From Alphaproteobacteria bacterium (GTDB lineage Bacteria > Pseudomonadota > Alphaproteobacteria > Rs-D84), in assembly GCA_024402835.1 (NCBI GenBank), contig JAKSSZ010000011.1, positions 1-12,450 of the forward strand: a stretch of 12,450 nt of DNA, read 5' to 3'. Below are positions 8,234 to 12,450 of the stretch, piece by piece. Each line of letters starts with the position of its first letter. Within the stretch, counting starts at the first letter, position 1. The position numbers and the translations under genes are program-made. Below the pieces are notes generated by a model, which was not told the DNA's origin, made no database searches, and was given only the letters and a program-made list of their open reading frames with translations.

Positions 8234-8773
8234 ATGTTAGACATAACAGTACATAATGCAATTATATTTGCAGCAGAAAAGCATAAAAACCAGATTAGAA
8301 AAGGGTCGGGATTACCTTATATTGTTCATCCATTAGAAGTTATGCAAATCTTGCAAGAGCATGGATGCAGCACAGATGTTGTGATTGCCGGAATATTACA
8401 TGATGTTCTGGAAGACACAAATACGACTTGCCAAGACATACAACAAAATTTTGGAGAACATGTTTTATCACTGATATTAAGTGAAACACAAAATAAAAAC
8501 AAGCCATGGAAAGAGCGCAGACAAGAGGCATTAACACGAATACAAAACGAAAGTATAGAAGTCCAACAAGTTTGTTGTGCTGATAAATTATCAAACATTC
8601 GCAGTATTTACGCGGACAGTTTGACCATGGGAGAATCTGTATTCCAGATATTTAATGCCCCGAAAGAAGATGTAAAATGGTATTATAAAAGTTTAGTTAT
8701 AGCACTAAATAAAATAGATGACTATAAAATGAAGCAAGATTTTAAAGATTTAGTTGAAAAAGTTTTCGGATAA
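8234..8773 (+). CDS. Small HD-domain hydrolase, SpoT/MESH1-like ((p)ppGpp hydrolase family)
   Basis: A 179-residue single-domain metal-dependent phosphohydrolase resembling the hydrolase half of RelA/SpoT proteins and stand-alone MESH1/SAH enzymes. Visible metal-site and family motifs: RKGSGLPYIVHPLEV (22-36, His32), HDVLEDT (56-62, the HD pair H56-D57), and CADKLSNIR (115-123, Asp117), equivalent to the ADRLHNMR segment of SpoT. No synthetase, TGS or ACT domains are present, so it would only degrade. (p)ppGpp is the family expectation, but related small HD enzymes act on other nucleotides such as NADPH, so the substrate is inferred. The ATG at 8234 is preferred because TTTAGGTG upstream is a fitting ribosome site; a GTG at 8225 overlaps that site. 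The stop is 5 bases from the 3' end of the convergent tRNA-Thr gene. Confidence 0.85.
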   Translation: MLDITVHNAIIFAAEKHKNQIRKGSGLPYIVHPLEVMQILQEHGCSTDVVIAGILHDVLEDTNTTCQDIQQNFGEHVLSLILSETQNKNKPWKERRQEALTRIQNESIEVQQVCCADKLSNIRSIYADSLTMGESVFQIFNAPKEDVKWYYKSLVIALNKIDDYKMKQDFKDLVEKVFG

Positions 8774-8778
8774 ATTCA

Positions 8779-8852
8779 TGGTGCCTTAAGCAAGAATCGG
8801 ACTTGCGACTCGTCCTTACCAAGGACGTGTTTTACCACTAGACTATTAAGGC
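8779..8852 (-). tRNA. tRNA-Thr (anticodon GGT)
   Basis: A 74-base cloverleaf on the minus strand. Acceptor GCCTTAA/TTAAGGC is perfect, the anticodon stem is CGTCC/GGACG with loop TTGGTAA (anticodon GGT, decoding ACC/ACU), and the T-stem is GCAAG/CTTGC. The discriminator is A and CCA is encoded. Oddities: the D-stem (GTCT/AAAC) has a C-A mismatch at 12-23, and the T-loop is TCCGATT, with C where nearly all tRNAs have U55. The transcript runs straight towards the 3' end of the HD gene with no visible terminator. Confidence 0.92.
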
Positions 8853-8861
8853 GACTGTTGT

Positions 8862-8889
8862 ATTATAATCTAAGCCATATAAAAAGCAA
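8862..8889 (-). promoter_or_regulatory. Promoter of tRNA-Thr
   Basis: On the minus strand TTGCTT (8889-8884), a 16-base spacer and TATAAT (8867-8862). The start would fall near 8855, just before the mature 5' end at 8852. It diverges from the tRNA-Met promoter. Confidence 0.65.
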
Positions 8890-8909
8890 CACAAAACCAA
8901 TCTTTCGTT

Positions 8910-8937
8910 TTGACTTTTAAAAAAATCACTATATAAT
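8910..8937 (+). promoter_or_regulatory. Promoter of tRNA-Met
   Basis: TTGACT (8910-8915), a 16-base spacer and TATAAT (8932-8937). The predicted start near 8944 is only about 5 bases before the mature tRNA 5' end. This is the closest match to the sigma70 consensus in the window, as expected for a stable RNA gene. Confidence 0.8.
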
Positions 8938-8948
8938 AGAAAGGCATT

Positions 8949-9023
8949 GGCGGCGTAGCTCAGTGGTAGAGCAGAGGAATCATAATCCTTTGGTCAGGGG
9001 TCCGAATCCCTTCGCCGCTACCA
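8949..9023 (+). tRNA. tRNA-Met, elongator type (anticodon CAT)
   Basis: A 75-base cloverleaf with encoded CCA. Acceptor GGCGGCG/CGCCGCT has a G-U closing pair, the D-arm is GCTC/GAGC, and the anticodon stem GAGGA/TCCTT has loop ATCATAA (CAT). T-stem AGGGG/CCCTT, discriminator A. It lacks the C1-A72 mismatch and the G-C triple of the initiator, so it is an elongator; a tRNA-Ile(CAT) that would need lysidine is less likely. The T-loop is TCCGAAT, again with C at position 55, as in the neighbouring tRNA-Thr. Confidence 0.93.
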
Positions 9024-9030
9024 AGAATTT

Positions 9031-9059
9031 AACCCCGATTTATTCGGGGTTTAATTTTT
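9031..9059 (+). terminator. Terminator of tRNA-Met
   Basis: Perfect 8-bp stem AACCCCGA (9031-9038) / TCGGGGTT (9044-9051), loop TTTAT, followed by TAATTTTT. It starts 7 bases after the tRNA's CCA end. Confidence 0.9.
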
Positions 9060-9200
9060 GGTACAGGGATTTGGACACCGGCACAGGGGTCCGAACCGCA
9101 GCAAAAAGGCGGAATAACGCCGGTCCACCGAAGTTTTAACGAAGGTGGATTTTGCAAGGGAGTGAAGCGCAAGCGAAACAATCCCGAAGCCGCATAGTAT
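9060..9200. other. GC-rich, hairpin-dense noncoding block
   Basis: No credible gene lies between the tRNA-Met terminator and the GNAT gene. This part is clearly richer in G and C than its surroundings and is full of pairings: GGACACCGGC (9073-9082) with GCCGGTCC (9119-9126), enclosing CCGC/GCGG; a hairpin CCACC/GGTGG around 9126-9149; and GGGA/TCCC around 9160-9185. It also contains CAGGGGTCCGAA (9084-9095), an exact 12-base copy of the T-arm of the adjacent tRNA-Met. It may be a dispersed genomic repeat, a structured RNA or the remnant of an insertion at the tRNA. I cannot choose between these. Confidence 0.4.
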
Positions 9201-9225
9201 CAAAACCAAAAAACATGAATTTTGT

Positions 9226-9310
9226 TAAAACTGTCCAATTTTTACATAATTCTACACATCGACTACATGGCGGTTTACACGGTGTATATGTTGAAAAATA
9301 GACAGTTTTA
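9226..9310. repeat. MITE-like imperfect inverted repeat (85 bp)
   Basis: Exact 10-base terminal inverted repeats TAAAACTGTC (9226-9235) and GACAGTTTTA (9301-9310). Pairing extends inward with small gaps (AATTTTTACATA against TATGTTGAAAAAT), plus TACAC (9253-9257) with GTGTA (9282-9286). The outermost bases are TA on both sides, which would fit the TA target duplication of IS630/mariner-type MITEs. No ORF lies inside. The right arm supplies the -35 box of the GNAT promoter. A long imperfect hairpin of other origin is the alternative. Confidence 0.5.
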
Positions 9311-9319
9311 TGATATAAT
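9291..9319 (+). promoter_or_regulatory. Promoter of the GNAT-APH operon
   Basis: TTGAAA (9291-9296), a 17-base spacer and TATAAT (9314-9319). The -35 hexamer and most of the spacer belong to the MITE-like repeat and the -10 lies just outside. The start would be near 9326, 25 bases before the ATG, leaving room for AAAGG (9338-9342) as the ribosome site. Confidence 0.75.
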
Positions 9320-9350
9320 GCCGAAAAGAAGAAAAACAAAGGTTTTTATA

Positions 9351-9875
9351 ATGATTTATTACAATGAAAATGATATTTTAATCAGAGATTTGGCAGAATC
9401 TGACGCAGAAATAATATCTCATGAAGAACATTTACAAGGGCTGTTGGATAAACAACCAGCTAGATATTTTCGCAGATTGAAAGACGTAGCAGATGGAAAA
9501 TGTGTTTCTTTAGTGGCAGAATACAAAGGTAATCCTGCTGGTTATATCAATGTTTATTTTGATTCTCAATGGGGTGCATTTGCTGGTAAAGGCTGGCCAG
9601 AAATTATTGATATGAGGGTGCTAGAGAAATATCAGAAAAATGGTGTTGGTAATATGTTAATGAATATCGCAGAAGATATATCAAAAAAATATTCTGATAC
9701 AGTTTATTTAGGTGTTGGTGTAAATAGTAATTATGGTTCTGCATTCAGAATGTATGTTAAACACGGATTTGTCCCAGATGGTACTGGTTTGTGGAGAAAT
9801 GACGAACATTTAGAAAATTATAAAGATATAAAATATGATGACGACGTTATTATCTATATGTCAAAGAAATTCTAA
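9351..9875 (+). CDS. GNAT-family N-acetyltransferase
   Basis: A 174-residue acetyl-CoA-dependent N-acyltransferase of the GNAT fold. The acetyl-CoA loop (motif A) is VLEKYQKNGVGNMLM (90-104), carrying the family's Q/RxxGxG/A as QKNGVG. Before it come VAEYKGNPAGYINVY (55-69) and DSQWGAFAGKGWPEIIDM; after it YLGVGVNSNYGSAFRMYVKHGF (about 119-140) is the usual motif B region. From memory, this set of segments resembles GNAT proteins common in Firmicutes from gut. The substrate is unknown. The start at 9351 is chosen over upstream in-frame ATGs at 9222 and 9318 because AAAGG is 8 bases upstream and the promoter's start falls after both. Its stop overlaps the start of the phosphotransferase gene (TAATG), so the two are translationally coupled; aminoglycoside acetylation is therefore a possibility, not a conclusion. 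Confidence 0.88.
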   Translation: MIYYNENDILIRDLAESDAEIISHEEHLQGLLDKQPARYFRRLKDVADGKCVSLVAEYKGNPAGYINVYFDSQWGAFAGKGWPEIIDMRVLEKYQKNGVGNMLMNIAEDISKKYSDTVYLGVGVNSNYGSAFRMYVKHGFVPDGTGLWRNDEHLENYKDIKYDDDVIIYMSKKF

Positions 9876-10744
9876 TGGGTTTGAATATGAACGATTATTT
9901 AGCAATTATCAAAGAAACATTTCCTGAATTAAATATTCAAGATTTTTCTGTTCTTGGAAAGGGTAATTTGGCAGCAACTTGTTTAGTCAATAAAAACATT
10001 GTTTTTAAAATTACAGGTACAAGCGAAAAAGCCCTTAAAGATACAGAACACGAAATATATCTTTTGAAACTGATAAACCATAATCTGTCATTTAATATCC
10101 CTAAAATTCTTTATGACGGTAAAATAAACAATGGTGGTTGGGTATTTGGCGAAAGTTTATTGCCAGGAATCACTTATTCCAAAGAATTACACAACAGTTT
10201 TGATAAAGATACCCAGATAGATATTTTACGACAAATTGGCAAAATTATGCGCGAATTACATTCTGTCAAAATAAATGACGATAAGAAAATGTTATTTGTG
10301 GGCGATTATAAACAGAATATCGCTATGTTTAACGAATACTTTTCTGACGAAGTTAAACAATGTTTCAGCCAATCAGATATTGAACGAATAAATGCTGTTC
10401 GTGAAAGATATGAATATCTGTCCATACACTATCCTGTTGAATTGGTTTTGGTGCATGCTGATATGCATTTTGGTAATTTTATGTTTGACACAGAACACAA
10501 AAAGATTACTGGTTTAATAGATTTTGGTGCAGCACATTTTTCAGAACCAGCACGAGATATGCATTATTACTATGGTGAAGATATAAAAAATATTTTGGAA
10601 GGTTATGATGAAACCCAAGATACTTATTTACCAGAACGTCAGAAATTCCATTCTGTTACGAATTTTTTGGAAAATATAGGCGGATATATACAAGAAAATC
10701 TATTCCCAGTTAAGGAAATACAAATATTGTTAAGTATTCTATAA
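9875..10744 (+). CDS. Aminoglycoside phosphotransferase/choline-kinase-family kinase, APH(2'')-like
   Basis: A 289-residue small-molecule kinase of the APH/CHK fold. Visible catalytic features: a nucleotide-binding Lys in VFKI (Lys45) with a Glu pair candidate EHE (58-60); the Brenner catalytic loop HADMHFGN (194-201: His194, Asp196, Asn201); and the metal-binding LIDFG (Asp216) followed by PARDM. The loop and the segment FMFDTEHKKITGLIDFG resemble the APH(2'') class of aminoglycoside kinases, but members of this fold also act on choline, macrolides, homoserine or sugars, so resistance is only inferred. The ATG at 9875 overlaps the GNAT stop by one base; a second ATG at 9887 is an alternative. 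A rho-independent hairpin follows directly. An AAC-plus-APH pair is reminiscent of the fused AAC(6')-APH(2'') enzyme. Confidence 0.85.
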   Translation: MGLNMNDYLAIIKETFPELNIQDFSVLGKGNLAATCLVNKNIVFKITGTSEKALKDTEHEIYLLKLINHNLSFNIPKILYDGKINNGGWVFGESLLPGITYSKELHNSFDKDTQIDILRQIGKIMRELHSVKINDDKKMLFVGDYKQNIAMFNEYFSDEVKQCFSQSDIERINAVRERYEYLSIHYPVELVLVHADMHFGNFMFDTEHKKITGLIDFGAAHFSEPARDMHYYYGEDIKNILEGYDETQDTYLPERQKFHSVTNFLENIGGYIQENLFPVKEIQILLSIL

Positions 10745-10747
10745 AAC

Positions 10748-10776
10748 AAAAAACTAGTTGTTCGACCGGTTTTTTT
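10748..10776. terminator. Terminator after the GNAT-APH operon
   Basis: Stem AAAAAACTAGT (10748-10758) / ACCGGTTTTTT (10765-10775) with one A-C mismatch and one G-U pair, loop TGTTCG, and seven T residues at the 3' side. The A-run on the left would also give a U-tract to the convergent zinc-protein gene, so it is probably bidirectional. It lies 3 bases after the kinase stop. Confidence 0.65.
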
Positions 10777-10786
10777 ATGATACTGG

Positions 10787-11062
10787 TCATAATTTGCAAT
10801 CTACCTCAAACACATCTTTGTTATTTGGGTTATTACATTCTTCGCAAAGCGGAACAATATATATTTTAGAATCAAAAAAATTGTCACATCTTTGCACATG
10901 CCCACCATGTTTTGCCAAGTTTAAGCAACCGCATCTAGCACAAAAAGTTGCTGTGTCGCCAGTCATTTTTTCCCAATATTTTAACCAACTGTAATCTTGG
11001 TAAGGATATGGGGGTGTTTCCCCGGCGGTGCCGGGTACATTTTTTACTTTGATGTTTGCCAT
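10787..11062 (-). CDS. Small Cys/His-rich, probably zinc-binding protein
   Basis: A 91-residue protein of unknown function. Putative metal ligands: C41-x2-C44 (with C46), H52, H55, C59 and C73-x2-C76 followed by Asn77. The arrangement CxxC ... GHVQ ... YIVPLCEECNN resembles a treble-clef or HNH-like zinc fold, but the usual catalytic His-Asn-His layout is not clear, so nuclease activity is not claimed. The N-terminal part (VPGTAGETPPYPY, then WLKYWEKMTGD) contains a GC-rich perfect palindrome CCCGGC-GGT-GCCGGG (11021-11035) that stands out in this AT-rich gene. The ATG follows AAGGAG by 7 bases, making this a well-supported gene. It lies downstream of the DinD-like gene in the same orientation but 396 bases away, with a structured region between. 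Probably acquired accessory DNA. Confidence 0.72.
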   Translation of the reverse strand: MANIKVKNVPGTAGETPPYPYQDYSWLKYWEKMTGDTATFCARCGCLNLAKHGGHVQRCDNFFDSKIYIVPLCEECNNPNNKDVFEVDCKL

Positions 11063-11126
11063 TTTTTACTCCTTGAGTTATGGCATCGGGAAAAAATTTA
11101 TTACAAATCTTATTTTTTTATGATAA

Positions 11127-11239
11127 ACTCATAATTGAGTCGATATGTAATCGGTCTTTTCCGATTGTTTATTTTTCCACCGATTTTCATGGCCGTGAAT
11201 TTCGGTGGGACTTCTTAAATCAATATGTGGAACATATCG
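11127..11239. ncRNA. Candidate structured RNA with a three-way junction
   Basis: Helices that can form together: P0 ACTCA/TGAGT (11127-11131/11136-11140, loop TAAT); P1 CGATATGT/ACATATCG (11141-11148/11232-11239); P2 AATCGG/CCGATT (11149-11154/11161-11166, loop TCTTTT); P3 CCACCGA/TCGGTGG (11177-11183/11202-11208), continued by TTCA/TGAA after a 2x2 mismatch. P1 directly abuts P0 and P2, giving a three-way junction. The strand is unresolved. If on the minus strand, it ends about 65 bases before the zinc-protein start. There TGAGTT (minus strand, within P0) could alternatively pair with AACTCA just before the Shine-Dalgarno (11079-11074), and ACATAT of P1 can also fold locally with 11223-11228. 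No known family was recognised. Confidence 0.4.
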
Positions 11240-11362
11240 ATTTCTACCATTCAATATATAGTGTTTTGTATGTGTTAGCAACGTCTAAAATGTGTTAAAA
11301 ATATCATTTTGTGCTTGAAATTTTGTAAAGCCCGATAACAGCACTTTGTAGCTACCGATTCG

Positions 11363-11384
11363 TTGCAGAAATCTGCGATTTTTT
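11363..11384 (+). terminator. Orphan plus-strand intrinsic terminator
   Basis: Stem TTGCAG (11363-11368) / CTGCGA (11373-11378, one G-U pair), loop AAAT, followed by six T residues. No plus-strand coding gene precedes it, so it either ends an unannotated small RNA from this noncoding region or is a chance structure. Confidence 0.4.
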
Positions 11385-11458
11385 GTATAAAATACCGAAT
11401 TTTTACGTGATTTATGTTAAAGACGGTCGTTTTTGCCCGGAAAACCGATTCGTTTGGG

Positions 11459-12292
11459 TTATTTCTTCGTTATCTTTTTCAACTCTTTAGCATTGCGACC
11501 GGTTAAAACAGGTTTGCCGGTTTTTGATTCAATCTTTTTTCTGGCATCACCGGCTACGCTTGCACCTTCACGTGCAACACGAAGATTTTCTGACAAACCG
11601 TATGGCTTTTCTTTTTTTGCGATTTCTGTTATTGTTGCTTCGGCTAGCATATTCAGAACCAATTCCAAATTGCTCATATTATCACGCAGGTTTTCTTTGT
11701 ATAACCCCTTTAACTTTTTATATTGGCGGGTATTCATCCCAGTCCAGCCTTTATAAATTTCATCTGTTAAAATAGCGTATTCTACACCTTTTTTGACACC
11801 ACCACGGTCCCATTCGTCAGTAAGTAATTTTCGAACTTCGATTGTTTTTAATCTTTGATTTATCCAATCAAGAGAATAACCTTTTTTGGCATATGTTTCC
11901 AATGCGCGATTTATAGCAATTTCGGGGTCTGCAATTTCATCTAATCTTTCAGAACCAACACGTGCCAGCCATTGTTTAAAAGGTTCTGCTTTTTTGCTTG
12001 GGATAGATTGTACTAAGCGTAAAATCTGTTCTGCATCCCCAACATCCGTTTCGCGCATTTTGCCATCTGGGGCAAGCATTTTCAACTGGTTACAATTTGT
12101 AACCGTTTCATTACCCTCTGATTTAAGGCGATTTTTTAATACTTTCCAATAATTTCGTGCCTGTTGATAATCGGAATCTGTAAGAACACTTATGATATCG
12201 ACAACAGAAAAATACCATTTTTCTACTTTATCATCCCAAAGGGTTCGAATATTTTTATCTTCAAATAATTTTATACTGGTCGATTGTGTCAT
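11459..12292 (-). CDS. BRO-N / DinD-like protein
   Basis: A 277-residue protein with an N-terminal BRO-N domain (about 8-110: IRTLWDDKVEKWYFSVVDII, then TDSDYQQARNYWKVLKNRL, TDVGDAEQILRLVQSIPS and EPFKQWLARVG). This type of domain occurs in phage antirepressors and baculovirus BRO proteins and binds DNA. The C-terminal half (RQYKKLKGL, then LRDNMSNLELVLNMLAEATI, and DARKKIESKTGKPVLTGRNA) resembles DinD, the SOS-induced protein that in E. coli interferes with RecA filaments. The molecular role here is not shown. The ATG follows AAAGGAAG by 6 bases. No LexA-type GTTC-N7-GTTC or CTG-N10-CAG operator was seen upstream. Such genes are usual in prophages and integrated elements, which fits the accessory character of this end of the window. 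Full family length, no frameshift. Confidence 0.87.
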   Translation of the reverse strand: MTQSTSIKLFEDKNIRTLWDDKVEKWYFSVVDIISVLTDSDYQQARNYWKVLKNRLKSEGNETVTNCNQLKMLAPDGKMRETDVGDAEQILRLVQSIPSKKAEPFKQWLARVGSERLDEIADPEIAINRALETYAKKGYSLDWINQRLKTIEVRKLLTDEWDRGGVKKGVEYAILTDEIYKGWTGMNTRQYKKLKGLYKENLRDNMSNLELVLNMLAEATITEIAKKEKPYGLSENLRVAREGASVAGDARKKIESKTGKPVLTGRNAKELKKITKK

Positions 12293-12311
12293 TTTTACTT
12301 CCTTTGTATTG

Positions 12312-12317
12312 ATTATA
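12312..12317 (-). promoter_or_regulatory. Candidate -10 box of the DinD-like gene
   Basis: A perfect TATAAT on the minus strand, about 20 bases before the ATG at 12292. The region 17 bases upstream (TGGAAT) is a poor -35, so the promoter may need an activator or is only a chance match. Confidence 0.4.
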
Positions 12318-12450
12318 GACGTAAAAAATTTGTAATTCCAGTTTTATGTTATTCGGTGTATTGGCTTAACAGAAAATTCAAAAATAAAGTTTTGTTCTAA
12401 TGTGCGATGAAGTGAGATAAAACTATAAATGCATATTGTCTTTTTGTATG

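Larger units (their letters stand above)
11063..11458. other. Noncoding region with dense RNA-type pairing
   Basis: No credible gene in 396 bases. Notable pairings: ACTCA/TGAGT (11127-11140); a long-range helix CGATATGT (11141-11148) with ACATATCG (11232-11239) enclosing two hairpins; an orphan plus-strand terminator (11363-11384); and two copies of ACCGATTCGTT (11354-11364 and 11444-11454). On the minus strand it is the leader of the zinc-protein gene and the trailer of the DinD-like gene. Confidence 0.6.

Noticed and set aside
8022..8261. A minus-strand 79-codon frame upstream of the HD gene
   Set aside because: Overlaps the HD gene start and the J-domain promoter region, with no ribosome site and no recognisable protein features.
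9136..9339. A minus-strand 67-codon frame across the GC-rich block and inverted repeat
   Set aside because: Cys/Phe-rich, no ribosome site, crosses a repeat-like element and a promoter; it looks like a spurious frame.
9222..9350. A longer GNAT start at 9222 or 9318
   Set aside because: The first runs through the inverted repeat and the promoter; both lie upstream of the predicted transcript start near 9326. The ATG at 9351 matches the family N-terminus.
11433..12152. Plus-strand frames inside the DinD-like gene
   Set aside because: They lie antisense to a well-supported gene and have no ribosome sites or family features.
12344..12450. An open minus-strand frame entering from the right edge and ending at 12344-12346
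   Set aside because: Only about 34 codons are visible, with no recognisable sequence; in AT-rich DNA this is not enough to call a gene.
1..12450. CRISPR arrays, rRNA genes, complete insertion sequences or toxin-antitoxin pairs
   Set aside because: No regularly spaced repeats, rRNA motifs, transposase frames or typical toxin-antitoxin pairs were found on reading both strands.

Overview
The window suggests a low-GC, diderm (Gram-negative) bacterium using the standard bacterial code (TGA is used as a stop and Trp is TGG). Support comes from an AsmA-like envelope protein, AT-rich intergenic DNA, CCA-encoding tRNA genes and mostly good Shine-Dalgarno sites. A host-associated alphaproteobacterium-like lineage would fit, but the sequence alone does not prove it. 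A T-box leader in front of aspS is unexpected for most Proteobacteria.

Layout. Positions 1-2379 (minus) hold a housekeeping operon: uvrB, a small two-helix membrane protein, then the start of tsaE, cut by the window edge. A 63-bp divergent promoter region separates it from a large AsmA-like gene (2443-4920, plus). A perfect bidirectional terminator (4924-4952) divides that gene from the convergent aspS. aspS (4954-6711, minus) has a ~200-nt leader with a textbook T-box antiterminator. Upstream, in the same orientation, is an unusual J-domain co-chaperone with a TTG start (6959-7963). Then come a small SpoT/MESH1-like HD hydrolase (8234-8773, plus), tRNA-Thr(GGT) (minus) and elongator tRNA-Met(CAT) (plus), the last two fired from divergent near-consensus promoters.

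Downstream of tRNA-Met the character changes to accessory DNA: a GC-rich, hairpin-dense noncoding block (9060-9200), an 85-bp MITE-like inverted repeat (9226-9310) that carries the -35 box of the next promoter, and a two-gene operon of a GNAT acetyltransferase and an APH(2'')/choline-kinase-type phosphotransferase with overlapping stop/start codons. This is followed by a small Cys/His-rich zinc-binding protein, a 396-bp noncoding region with a candidate three-way-junction RNA and an orphan plus-strand terminator, and a BRO-N/DinD-like gene typical of phage-derived or DNA-damage modules.

Functionally the left two thirds are core: DNA repair, tRNA modification, tRNA charging, envelope, chaperone and stringent-response-type hydrolysis. 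The right third looks acquired. The most promising undescribed elements are the T-box aspS leader with an abbreviated decoding domain, the structured RNA upstream of the zinc protein, and the MITE-like repeat driving a resistance-like gene pair.
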